Shown: positions 29,131 through 37,642 of the stretch, piece after piece | How positions within the stretch are numbered: position 1 is the stretch's first letter | How the letters are laid out: every line of letters begins with the position of its first letter | Assembly: GCF_004328075.1 (NCBI RefSeq) | Contig: NZ_SJFN01000022.1 | Span: forward strand, 24,192 to 88,191 | Direction of reading: 5' to 3' | DNA length: 64,000 nt | DNA from: Siculibacillus lacustris | Lineage (GTDB): Bacteria > Pseudomonadota > Alphaproteobacteria > Rhizobiales > Ancalomicrobiaceae | Position numbers and translations under genes: made by a program | Notes under the pieces: generated by a model | What the model saw: the letters and a program-made list of their open reading frames with translations, nothing else | The model's database searches: none | What the model was told of the DNA's origin: nothing

Positions 29131-30459
29131 ATGATTAACACGCGCTTCATCAAGACAAATCCCGAAGCTCTCACGGGAAGCATGCGCGATTTCCGCGTCC
29201 AGTCTGGGGCCGATCTACTTCAGCGCGGTGACAAGTTCTTCCACTGGCAGAATACCCGCCGTGAAAATGGCCTGTGGCCCTTCTCGCGCTCCACCCAGGC
29301 CGGCCCCGGCACGGTCTGCGATGCCGCCGACGATCGTGGCAATCCCATCCACGGCGTGAACTTCGCTTCGCAGGACTACCTCAGCCTGTCGGCCCATCCG
29401 GTGATGCGGGCGGTGGCGATCGAGACCATCCGCAGCCACGGCGTCCACTCCGCCGGCTCATCGGCCCTGGTCGGCAACACCAATCTGTCGGTCGAGCTCG
29501 AGCGGCGCATCGCCGACTATCTGCAGATGGAGGAGGCGATCCTCTACCCGACGGGTTGGGCCGCCGGCTACGGCATCATCCGCGGCCTGGTGCGCTCCGC
29601 CGACCACATCGTCATGGACCAGCTGAGCCACGTCTGTCTGCAGGAGGGCGCCAACGCCGCCACCCGCAACATCCATCAGTTCCGCCACCTCGACGTCGAG
29701 CATTGCCGCCGCAAGCTGGCCGGCATCCGCGCCTCCGACACCGAGAACGGCATCCTGGTGGTGACCGAGGGTCTGTTCTCGATGGACTCCGACACCCCGA
29801 ACATCGCCGCCCTGCAGGAGGTCTGCCACGAATACGGCGCCACCCTGGTGGTCGACGTCGCCCACGACTTCGGCGCCCTCGGCGACGGCCGCGGCCACAT
29901 CGGCCTGCAGGCCATGCTCGGCCGGGTCGATCTGGTGATGGGCAGCTTCTCCAAGACCTTCGGCTCGAACGGCGGCTTCGTCGCCTGCCACAGCCGGGCG
30001 ATCAAGGAATACCTGCGCTTCTACAGCCCCTCGGCGACCTTCTCCAACGCCCTGTCGCCGATGCAGGCGGCGGTGGTCCTGAAGGCCCTCGACATCGTCG
30101 ACTCCGCCGAAGGCGTCGAACTGCGCGCCAAGCTGCTGCACAACGTCAACCTGCTGCGCAGCACCCTGACCGCCAACGGTCTCGAGTACTACGGCGATCC
30201 CTCGGCGATCGTCGCCGTCAAGATGGGCACCGAAGGTCTCGCCCGTCTGGTCAGCCGCCGGCTGCCGGTGCTCGGCCTGCTCTCCAACCTGGTCGAGTAC
30301 CCGGCCGTCGCCAAGGGCGCCGCCCGCTTCCGCATGCAGGTGATGGCCGGCCACACCGAGGACAACATCGTCCGCGCCGTGGCGATCATGAAACAGGCGG
30401 TGACCGAGGCCCGCGCCGAGCTCGAACAGGTCGGCGAGACCCGCGCCGCCGCCGCCTGA
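29131..30459 (+). CDS. Alpha-oxoamine synthase-family PLP enzyme, candidate autoinducer synthase
   Basis: 442 aa, fold type I PLP enzyme of the alpha-oxoamine synthase family (BioF, Kbl, HemA, SPT, CqsA/LqsA), which condense an acyl-CoA with an amino acid. Seen: GVNFASQDYLSLSAHPVM, PTGWAAGYGI, DQLSHVCLQEG (PLP-stacking His), VVDVAHDFGALGDGRGHIG and the Schiff-base Lys in MGSFSKTFGSNGGF. The usual DEAHS is DVAHD here. An N-terminal extension of about 65 residues precedes the core. No biotin, threonine or heme genes are nearby; it is flanked by two CqsS/LqsS-like kinases, so a signal-molecule synthase is the favoured reading (inference). A sphingolipid-type SPT remains possible. The ATG has GGAG 9 nt upstream. 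Confidence 0.85.
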   Translation: MINTRFIKTNPEALTGSMRDFRVQSGADLLQRGDKFFHWQNTRRENGLWPFSRSTQAGPGTVCDAADDRGNPIHGVNFASQDYLSLSAHPVMRAVAIETIRSHGVHSAGSSALVGNTNLSVELERRIADYLQMEEAILYPTGWAAGYGIIRGLVRSADHIVMDQLSHVCLQEGANAATRNIHQFRHLDVEHCRRKLAGIRASDTENGILVVTEGLFSMDSDTPNIAALQEVCHEYGATLVVDVAHDFGALGDGRGHIGLQAMLGRVDLVMGSFSKTFGSNGGFVACHSRAIKEYLRFYSPSATFSNALSPMQAAVVLKALDIVDSAEGVELRAKLLHNVNLLRSTLTANGLEYYGDPSAIVAVKMGTEGLARLVSRRLPVLGLLSNLVEYPAVAKGAARFRMQVMAGHTEDNIVRAVAIMKQAVTEARAELEQVGETRAAAA

Positions 30460-30489
30460 GCCGCGACATCGCAACCCTCTCGAAACGGC

Positions 30490-30520
30490 AAAGCCCCCGA
30501 CGCGATGCGGCGGGGGCTTT
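30490..30520. terminator. Bidirectional intrinsic terminator
   Basis: A perfect 10-bp stem AAAGCCCCCG / CGGGGGCTTT with an 11-nt loop; A-run and T-run flanks serve both strands. It lies between the convergent synthase and outer-membrane protein genes. Confidence 0.85.
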
Positions 30521-30545
30521 CGGCCGTCGATTCAGGGTCGATCGA

Positions 30546-31289
30546 TCAGAACTTGTAGGCGAGCGACAGGTGCAGCGTGTCGGCGACCTGGGCATGGATC
30601 CCGGTCAGGCCGGGGAATGCGACCTGCGAGACGTTGTGGGTCTTGCCGTAGTCGGAATGGCGATAGTCGACACCGGCGATCCAGTTGTCGGTCAACGCCA
30701 GATCGGCACCGCCGCCCACCGTCCAGCCGGTGCGCGTGTTGGTGAAGGTCTCCTTGGTCGACGTCGGCAGATAGACGTAAGTGTTCTCGATGTTGGCGAA
30801 GGCCACGCCGCCGGTGCCATAGACCAGCACCCGCTCGAAGCCGACACCGAGACGCCCGCGCACCGACCCTTGCCAGTGGGTGTTGTCGCGGCCCTTGCCG
30901 ATCGGCGCATCGCGGAAGCCGCCGTTGACGTTGGTCGCTTCGAAGTCGCCTTCGATACCGGCGACGAACAGCCCCAACTGGTAATTGGCGCCGAGGCGGG
31001 CGCCGATCGAGCCGCCGGTCGGGTTGAAGTCGTAGACCAGTCCGGTCGGCGCACCGTTGGCGGTGTAGGTCTCCACCGCGTGATCGTTCTGCCAGGTGTG
31101 GCCGGCGATCAGCCCGCCGTAGACGCCCGACCAGGAGAACGGTTCCGGCGCCACGGGCACCACCTTCGGCCCGCGCAGGGCGAGATCGGCGCCTTGGGCA
31201 GCGGTCGAAGCGAGAGCGAACGTCATCGCGACCCCCGTCAAGATCGCCGCGAGGTGGCGGCCACAATGGGCAATGTCCGATCGACTCAT
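30546..31289 (-). CDS. Omp25-type outer membrane beta-barrel protein
   Basis: 247 aa. Signal peptide (LAAILTGVAMTFALASTAAQGA), then FSWSGVYGGLIAGHTW, the WxGxYxG strand typical of rhizobial Omp25/Hbp-like porins, repeated GxxxGYxx/GARLGANYQL strands, and the terminal LHLSLAYKF for outer-membrane insertion. The start MSRSD was chosen because GGAG lies 8 nt upstream; a GTG nine bases earlier is the alternative. It is unrelated by sequence to the signalling genes around it. Confidence 0.88.
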   Translation of the reverse strand: MSRSDIAHCGRHLAAILTGVAMTFALASTAAQGADLALRGPKVVPVAPEPFSWSGVYGGLIAGHTWQNDHAVETYTANGAPTGLVYDFNPTGGSIGARLGANYQLGLFVAGIEGDFEATNVNGGFRDAPIGKGRDNTHWQGSVRGRLGVGFERVLVYGTGGVAFANIENTYVYLPTSTKETFTNTRTGWTVGGGADLALTDNWIAGVDYRHSDYGKTHNVSQVAFPGLTGIHAQVADTLHLSLAYKF

Positions 31290-31480
31290 CCGTGTCACTC
31301 CGATCTTCTCGTGTGACCCGATCCTAGGGTGACATGGTTAACGGGAGCTTTACGCGCTCGCGCACAGTCGCCGTTCCGCGGAAATCCGCCACGGATCCCC
31401 GACCATCGACCCACCACCTGACGTCGCGTCCACGCAGACGATCGCGGAAGCTGTGCCGTTCGTCGTCGCACCACACGAAA

Positions 31481-31504
31481 TTTTAAACTTCGTCTATTTA
31501 AATG
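31481..31504 (+). promoter_or_regulatory. AT-rich element upstream of kinase B
   Basis: Contains TTTTAAAC and TATTTAAATG separated by TTCGTC, resembling the TTTAA half sites between kinase A and the synthase gene but with wider spacing. It lies 39 bp before the kinase B start, in the 253-bp divergent gap to the outer-membrane protein gene. It may be the promoter or a shared operator; the match is weak. Confidence 0.35.
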
Positions 31505-31542
31505 TGACCGTCGTCTCGGACCATCAGCGAAGTCAGGCACCG

Positions 31543-32961
31543 ATGTTGAATCAGGCTCTGTGGGTCATCGACTCGTTCATTCCCGGCAAGGCGACGATGG
31601 AACGCGCCGACCTCAGCGTCGCGCGCAATTTCGTCTTCACACACCTGATCGGGCCGACCCTTTCGCAGGTCATCGGCGTCTATCTCTACCGCACCGATCC
31701 CGAGCCCGGCTTCGCCTGCTGGACGATGATCACCTGCATCACCCTGTTCTGGGTGCTGCCGGTCATCTACCGCTGGACCGGAAATCTGCCGATGGTCTCG
31801 ATTCTGTCGGTGCAGTTGCTGACCTTCACCTCGCTGTTCGGCACGTTCAACTACGGTGGCGTCAGTTCACCGTTCCTGCCGTGGCTGAGTGTCGCCCTGT
31901 TGCTCGGCTTCTTCTATCTCGCCGGCCGCACCCTGATCGTCCTCGGCCTGTTCGCCGTGAACTTCCTGGTGTTCGTCATCGCCTATCTGCACTTCGGTTT
32001 CCCCGAGATCGTGCCGCTGACCCAGCTCGAGAGCGTCGGCTGGATCTCGATCCTGTCGGCCACGGTCTACATGTCGTGGATGGCGATCTACTACGCCAAC
32101 ATCATGTCGATGCGCTCCGAACTCGAAATCGAGATGGAGCGCCATCGCAAGACCACCGAGAATCTGGTCGAGACCAAGAGTCGCGCCGACGACGCCAGCC
32201 GCGCCAAGTCGATCTTCCTCGCCAAGATGAGCCACGAATTCCGCACGCCCTTGAACGCCATCATCGGCTACAGCGAACTGGTGTTGGAGACCCTCGAATT
32301 CGAGGCCGGCTCGCCCCAGACCGTGTCAGACCTCAACCGCATCAACGCCTCCGGCAAACATCTGCTGGCGCTGATCAACGACATCCTCGACCTCTCCAAG
32401 ATCGAGTCCGACACCGTCGAGTTGACCGCCGTCGAATTCAGCCTCGACCGCTTCTGCAACGACCTCGCCCAGACGGTCGAGCCGATGGTCGCCAAGAACT
32501 TCAACACCCTGTCGCTCCAGGGCGTCGGCCGCCTCGGCACCGTCGTCGCCGACGAGACCAAGCTGCGCCAGATCCTGCTCAACCTGCTGAGCAACGCCGC
32601 CAAGTTCACCAACCGCGGCGCGGTCACACTGGGGGTCAAGCGGCAGAAGATCAGCGACCTCGACTGGGTCGAGTTCCGCGTCGTCGACACCGGCATCGGC
32701 ATCGCTTCGACCGAACTCCAGAAGCTCTTCGCCAATTACCAGCAGGCCTCGGCCTCGACCTCGCGCAAATACGGCGGCACCGGCCTCGGTCTGGCGATCA
32801 GCCAGCGGCTCAGCGCCTTCATGGGCGGCAGCATCGCCGTGACCAGCGAGCCGGGCCGCGGCTCGTGCTTCACCGTACGGGTGCCGGTGACCGGCCCGGC
32901 CGAGCCGACGTCGTCCCTGTTCTTCGACTCGTCCCCCAAGTCTCTTGCCACAGTGATTTGA
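31543..32961 (+). CDS. Histidine kinase with multi-pass membrane sensor (paralogue B)
   Basis: 472 aa. Same plan as kinase A: leader VIDSFIPG, about six TM segments over residues 28-185, conserved [13 protein letters not shown] (compare FNGAVTSPTLSW in A), FFYLAGRTL and MAIYYAN, then coiled coil, H-box [19 protein letters not shown] (His231) and HATPase ([26 protein letters not shown]). No receiver. A REC-GGDEF-EAL gene follows 4 bp on, its likely partner. The ATG was chosen to align with kinase A; an upstream GTG (31453) would add a poorly hydrophobic leader. Confidence 0.87.
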   Translation: MLNQALWVIDSFIPGKATMERADLSVARNFVFTHLIGPTLSQVIGVYLYRTDPEPGFACWTMITCITLFWVLPVIYRWTGNLPMVSILSVQLLTFTSLFGTFNYGGVSSPFLPWLSVALLLGFFYLAGRTLIVLGLFAVNFLVFVIAYLHFGFPEIVPLTQLESVGWISILSATVYMSWMAIYYANIMSMRSELEIEMERHRKTTENLVETKSRADDASRAKSIFLAKMSHEFRTPLNAIIGYSELVLETLEFEAGSPQTVSDLNRINASGKHLLALINDILDLSKIESDTVELTAVEFSLDRFCNDLAQTVEPMVAKNFNTLSLQGVGRLGTVVADETKLRQILLNLLSNAAKFTNRGAVTLGVKRQKISDLDWVEFRVVDTGIGIASTELQKLFANYQQASASTSRKYGGTGLGLAISQRLSAFMGGSIAVTSEPGRGSCFTVRVPVTGPAEPTSSLFFDSSPKSLATVI

Positions 32962-32965
32962 CCCC

Positions 32966-34879
32966 ATGTCCTTGCAAACCGCGATCCGATCGTCCGTCGC
33001 GCCGACCGAAGCCCCGAGCACCGGCCTCGACGCTCCGCCGCGCCTGTTGATCGTCGACGACATCGGCGACAACCGCACCATCCTGTCGCGACGCTTTCTG
33101 CGACGCGGCTATGAGGTGATGGAGGCCGAGAGCGGTGCCGAAGCGCTGGCGCTGATCGACCGCGAATCCTTCGATGCGGTGCTGCTCGACGTCATGATGC
33201 CGGGCATCGACGGCATCGAGGTGCTGCGGCGCATCCGGTCCACCCTGTCGCCGCTCGATCTGCCGGTGATCATGGTGACCGCCAAGAGCCAGAGCGAGGA
33301 CATCGTCGAGGCCCTCGAGCTGAAGGCCAACGACTACGTCACCAAGCCCGTCGACTTCGCCGTGGCGCTCGCCCGGGTCACCGCCCAGATCGACCGCAAG
33401 CGCGCCGAAGACGAGATCAAGCGCGCCAACGCCAGCCTCAAGGACGTCAACGACAGCCTGGAGAAGCGCATCGCCGAGCGCACCGTGGCGCTGGTCGAGG
33501 CCAATCGCCAGCTCAAGGAAGAGATCCAGCAGCGCCAGCGCTCCGAGGCCGAGATCCGCCAGCTCGCCCTGCACGACGCTCTGACCGGGCTCGCCAATCG
33601 CGTGCTGTTCCGCGACGAGTTGGAGAAGGTGCTGGCCACCGCGACCGGCGACACCGAACGCCTCGCCGTGCTGTTCATCGATCTCGACGGCTTCAAGGGG
33701 GTCAACGATTCCCTCGGCCATTCGATCGGCGACGTCCTGCTCAAGGACATCGCCCAGGATCTGCGCGGCCTGATCGCCGGTCGCGACGTCATCGCCCGCC
33801 TCGGCGGCGACGAATTCGCCATTCTCCACCATTGCGACGGCCGCCCCGACAGCGCCGCCCGCCTCGCCGAGCGGATCATCCGCACCGTCGCGGCCACCCG
33901 CAGCATCGACGGCCAGATGTTGGCGGTCGGTGCCAGCGTCGGCATCGTCGTCACATCGGGCGCCGGCAAGACTCCGGAAGAGCTGCTGCGCAACGCCGAC
34001 CTCGCCATGTACAAGGCCAAGGCCGACGGTCGCGGCATCTACCGCGTCTTCGATCCGGCGATGGACGCCATGGTCCAGGAACGCCGTCAGCTCGAGGTCG
34101 AGATGCTGACCGCCTTCGTCCAGGGCCAGTTCCGCGTCTATTACCAGCCGCTGATCTCGCTCGGCAGCAACCGCATCTGCGGCTTCGAGGCGTTGCTGCG
34201 CTGGCAGCATCCGGAACGCGGCCTGATCTCGCCGGTCGACTTCGTGCCGGTCGCCGAAGACACCGGGCTGATCGTCCAGCTCGACGACTGGGTGCTGCGC
34301 GAAGCCTGCATGGAAGCCGCCAAGTGGGGCGACGACATCCGAATCGGCGTCAACGTCTCGCCGGTCCAATTCACCCGCGGCAACATCGTCAATTCGGTGA
34401 TCGGCGCCCTCGCGGTGTCCGGTCTCAAGCCGAGCCGGCTGGAGATCGAAATCACCGAATCGGTGCTGCTCGAAGGGTCCGAGCAGACCCTCAAGATGCT
34501 GACCCAGCTCCGCCAGATCGGCGCCCGCATCGTCATGGACGACTTCGGCACCGGCTATTCGAGCCTCGGCTATCTGCGCGCCTTCCAGTTCGACAAGATC
34601 AAGATCGATCAGTCCTTCGTCCGCGACATCGCCGGGACCACCGGCAACGGCGCGATCGTCCAGGCGATTGCCGAACTCGGCCGCAAGTTCGGCATCGCCA
34701 CCACCGCCGAAGGCGTCGAGACCCAGGAGCAGTTGCAACTGGTGATCAGCGAGGGCTGTTCGGAGGCCCAGGGCTGGATCTTCAGCCAGCCGATCCCGGC
34801 CAGCAAGATTCTGGCGCTCCTGACCATGCAGAGCGCGGTCAACGTCGAACTGCTGAAACAGTGCGTCGGGCTCGCCTGA
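32966..34879 (+). CDS. Response regulator with GGDEF and EAL domains
   Basis: 637 aa bifunctional-type c-di-GMP protein. Receiver (about 26-145; Asp75 in [17 protein letters not shown]), coiled coil (about 145-195), GGDEF domain with intact RLGGDEF (280-284), EAL domain with intact EAL (408-410), [21 protein letters not shown] and KIDQSF. An RxxD inhibitory site is not seen at the expected place before GGDEF. Both catalytic motifs look usable, so direction may depend on phosphorylation. It is co-transcribed with kinase B, linking that sensor to c-di-GMP (inference). Confidence 0.92.
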   Translation: MSLQTAIRSSVAPTEAPSTGLDAPPRLLIVDDIGDNRTILSRRFLRRGYEVMEAESGAEALALIDRESFDAVLLDVMMPGIDGIEVLRRIRSTLSPLDLPVIMVTAKSQSEDIVEALELKANDYVTKPVDFAVALARVTAQIDRKRAEDEIKRANASLKDVNDSLEKRIAERTVALVEANRQLKEEIQQRQRSEAEIRQLALHDALTGLANRVLFRDELEKVLATATGDTERLAVLFIDLDGFKGVNDSLGHSIGDVLLKDIAQDLRGLIAGRDVIARLGGDEFAILHHCDGRPDSAARLAERIIRTVAATRSIDGQMLAVGASVGIVVTSGAGKTPEELLRNADLAMYKAKADGRGIYRVFDPAMDAMVQERRQLEVEMLTAFVQGQFRVYYQPLISLGSNRICGFEALLRWQHPERGLISPVDFVPVAEDTGLIVQLDDWVLREACMEAAKWGDDIRIGVNVSPVQFTRGNIVNSVIGALAVSGLKPSRLEIEITESVLLEGSEQTLKMLTQLRQIGARIVMDDFGTGYSSLGYLRAFQFDKIKIDQSFVRDIAGTTGNGAIVQAIAELGRKFGIATTAEGVETQEQLQLVISEGCSEAQGWIFSQPIPASKILALLTMQSAVNVELLKQCVGLA

Positions 34880-34889
34880 GCGCCGCCGA

Positions 34890-36212
34890 TCACCGCGCCG
34901 GTTCGATCGTCAGGCACCGCTTGCCGTCGTGACCGCAGGTCGCACCCGCGGCGAGTTCGATCGCCAGCGTCAGCCGTCCCGCGGCCAGCATCGGCCCGAT
35001 CGCCGGATCCGCGGTGAGTGCGGCTCGCGCCGCGGCGATCACCGCCTTCGACCGCCACGGCGCCGGCACCCCGAGCGTCAGCCGCAGCGCCGCCGGTGCG
35101 CCCGGCGTCAGCGCCGCCGCCACGTCGCAGATCTGCGGCAGGTCGAACAGCACCGCGTCGAGCCGGGCGAGCGTCGGGGTCGCCCCGGCGTCTCCCATCG
35201 CGCCGTCGTCGAGCCGCCCGGTCGGCTCCAGTCGCCGCAACACCGAGCCGCAGGCGCAGGGGCCGGCGACGAGGTGGCCGCGATCGCCGGTGCGGTAGCG
35301 CACCAGCGGCGTCGCCCGCCGCGAGAGCGTGGTCACCACGATCTCGCCCTCGACGCCGTCGGCGAGCCGCTCGCCACTCCTCGGATCGACCACCTCGATC
35401 AGCAGATCGGCCTCGCGCAGGTGCAGGCCCCCATGGGCCGCGCAGTCGACCGCACCGCCCCAACCGGTCTCGGTCATCCCCCAATGGTCATGGACCTCGG
35501 CGCCCCAGGCCGCAGCGAGGCCGCGCCGCAGGCTCGCCGCCGCCGGTTCCGAACTGGTCAGCACGGCGCGCAGCCGGATCGGCGTTCCGCCGTCGGCGAG
35601 CGACACCCGCGCCGCCGCCAGCAGTCGCACCGGCGGCCCGGCGGCGACCGTCGCGCGACCCTCGCGCAGGATCCCCGCGACCTCTTCGGCGCTCGCCGCC
35701 GCCGGAATCGCCAGGGCCGTCGCCCCCAGCCGCGCCACCGCTTCGGTGAGCGTCGCCCCGACGCTCGCCGGTCGTTCGCCGGCAAACAAGATCGCCACCC
35801 GGTCGGAGGCCGCGGTGAACAGTCCGAGGCCGTGGGCGAAGAAATCGAGGGTCGCCTCGCGATCCTCCGCGGTGAAGCCGATGCGCTTGGGGGCCCCACG
35901 CGACCCCGAGGTCGGCAGCGTCACCACCCGCTCGACCATCCCTTGCGACACGGTGAGGAACGGCGGGTCGCCGCGCGCCAGATCCTCGGGCGTGGTGAAG
36001 GGCAGCCGCGCGAGATCGTCGAGCGACGCGAGGGGGGCGGCGAGCTCCGCCGCCCGGCGGCGGTAGAACGGGCTGTGGACTCGGGCATGGGCGATCGTCG
36101 CGTTCAGCCGGGCGAGCTGCGCCGCCTCGAGGCGCCCCCGATCGAGCGGCCCGGCGAGCCCCAGCCGCACCGCCACCCAGGCGTCGAGGGTGGCCATCGG
36201 CGCCACCGTCAC
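34890..36212 (-). CDS. PaaK-like AMP-dependent CoA ligase (DVU_1553 type)
   Basis: 440 aa adenylate-forming ligase of the phenylacetate-CoA ligase branch. Visible: nucleotide loop TLPTSGSRGAPKRI near residue 115, DHWGMTETGWGG near residue 245, and YRTGDRGHLVAGPCACGSVLRR near residue 310 (Cys-containing). The C-terminus is Cys-poor and short. It is the last gene of a tightly overlapping nine-gene run whose composition matches Desulfovibrio DVU_1551-1559; GTGA overlap with the radical SAM gene supports the GTG start (an ATG 15 bp on is possible). The substrate is unknown. Confidence 0.8.
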   Translation of the reverse strand: MTVAPMATLDAWVAVRLGLAGPLDRGRLEAAQLARLNATIAHARVHSPFYRRRAAELAAPLASLDDLARLPFTTPEDLARGDPPFLTVSQGMVERVVTLPTSGSRGAPKRIGFTAEDREATLDFFAHGLGLFTAASDRVAILFAGERPASVGATLTEAVARLGATALAIPAAASAEEVAGILREGRATVAAGPPVRLLAAARVSLADGGTPIRLRAVLTSSEPAAASLRRGLAAAWGAEVHDHWGMTETGWGGAVDCAAHGGLHLREADLLIEVVDPRSGERLADGVEGEIVVTTLSRRATPLVRYRTGDRGHLVAGPCACGSVLRRLEPTGRLDDGAMGDAGATPTLARLDAVLFDLPQICDVAAALTPGAPAALRLTLGVPAPWRSKAVIAAARAALTADPAIGPMLAAGRLTLAIELAAGATCGHDGKRCLTIEPAR

Positions 36213-37642
36213 GCCCCCGCCTCGGCCGGAGACCGATAGAGGCTGCGGCCGTCGGTGGCGGTGAGGTTGTAGGCGCAGAACGGGATCAGGCGCCCGCCGT
36301 CGGCGACCACATGGACGTGGCACGACCGCAGCCGCTCGAGATCGAGGGTCCAGGCGTCCTGGAAGGCCATGCCCGACAGTCCGAGGGTGCGGGCCCGGTC
36401 CACCAGCACCGCGTCGAAGCCGTCGCGCGGCCCCTCCGCCGCGGCTGGCGGCAAGGTCCATTGCCCGGCGACCGCGCGCCGCGCCCGCGCCACGTCGGGG
36501 CTCGCCCGCACCGACCCGTCGTCGGCCGCGCCACCGCAGCACGACGTCGTCACGGCGGGGGCCGGCGTGCCACAGCACGCAGCGCGCATCCCCGGCCGCG
36601 GCGCCAACCGCCCGGCGTCGTCGACGCGGAAGCGGCCGCTGAACGAACAGAACGGATTCTCCGCCGACCCCGCCCGGAAATCCTCGAAGCGCAACGCCCC
36701 GCCGGCATGGGCGACCAGCGCCTCGACGATCTCCGGCAAGGTGATCCGTGCCGCCGTCGCCGGTTCGCCGCGGCAGCGTCCGAAATGCGCCACCGGCTGG
36801 AAATGCACCGCCCGCACCGTCGGCATGTGGGCGATCGCGAAGTCGACGATCGCACCGATCTGCCCGTCGTTGACCCCCGGCACCACCGTCGGCACCAGCA
36901 CCACCCCGACCCCGGCCTCGCCGCAAGCGGCGATCGCCCGGGCCTTGAGCCGCATCAGCCGGGCGCCGCGCAGGGCCCGGTGTACGCCGTCGTCGACGCC
37001 GTCGAACTGCAGGAACACGCAATCGAGCCCGGCCGCCACCAGATCGCGCAGATAGTCGGGGTCGCAGGCCAGCCGGACGCCGTTGCTGTTGATCTGCACG
37101 AAGTCGAAGCCGCGCGCCCGGATCCGTCGGACGATCTCCGGCAGATCGTCGCGGATCGTCGGTTCACCGCCGGAGAGCTGAACATGGACCTGCCCGCCGG
37201 CCGCCACCAGCGTGTCGAGCCGCGCATCGATCTCGGCGAGCGACAGATCGCGGCCGCCCTGCCCTACCGCCGCGTAACACACCGGGCAGGCGAGATCGCA
37301 GCGCGAGGTGACCTCGAGCAGCACGCAGCAGCTCTGTTGGCGATGATCGGCGCACAGGCCGCAGTCGTGGGGACAGCCCCGCTCGACCGGCGTGGCGACC
37401 GCCCGCGGCCGCGCCGCGGCGACCGAAGCCGCGCTCCAGGCGCGATGGCTGGCGAGCCCGCGCCATACCGGCGCCGAGAAGGAACCGTGGTCGGGACAGG
37501 TCTTGACCAGCACGATGGCGTCGCCCTCGACGCACCGCTCGGCCGGGACGGTGGCGAGGCACACCGGGCAGACGCTCTCGGTGGCGCTCGGGGCGAGGGC
37601 GTCCGCGCTGGCCGGCGGGGCGGGAAAATCGATCAAGGTCAT
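36209..37642 (-). CDS. Radical SAM protein (TrsS-like)
   Basis: 477 aa. The N-terminus carries CPVCLATVPAERC and CPDHG; an extra cluster motif GCPHDCGLCADHRQQSCC precedes the radical SAM CX3CX2C in SRCDLACPVCY (about residue 115), with QLSGGEPTIRDDLPE following. C-terminal AACCGTPAPA and TSCCGGA are Cys pairs, at positions where relatives in anaerobes are annotated as (seleno)proteins. The family is one I recall as TrsS in the DVU_1554 neighbourhood; the reaction is not known. ATGA overlap with the NTP transferase gene. Confidence 0.8.
   Translation of the reverse strand: MTLIDFPAPPASADALAPSATESVCPVCLATVPAERCVEGDAIVLVKTCPDHGSFSAPVWRGLASHRAWSAASVAAARPRAVATPVERGCPHDCGLCADHRQQSCCVLLEVTSRCDLACPVCYAAVGQGGRDLSLAEIDARLDTLVAAGGQVHVQLSGGEPTIRDDLPEIVRRIRARGFDFVQINSNGVRLACDPDYLRDLVAAGLDCVFLQFDGVDDGVHRALRGARLMRLKARAIAACGEAGVGVVLVPTVVPGVNDGQIGAIVDFAIAHMPTVRAVHFQPVAHFGRCRGEPATAARITLPEIVEALVAHAGGALRFEDFRAGSAENPFCSFSGRFRVDDAGRLAPRPGMRAACCGTPAPAVTTSCCGGAADDGSVRASPDVARARRAVAGQWTLPPAAAEGPRDGFDAVLVDRARTLGLSGMAFQDAWTLDLERLRSCHVHVVADGGRLIPFCAYNLTATDGRSLYRSPAEAGA

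Noticed and set aside
30546..31289. Outer membrane protein as a member of the signalling module
   Set aside because: It is convergent with the synthase, separated by a strong terminator, and belongs to an abundant structural barrel family, so its position is probably incidental.
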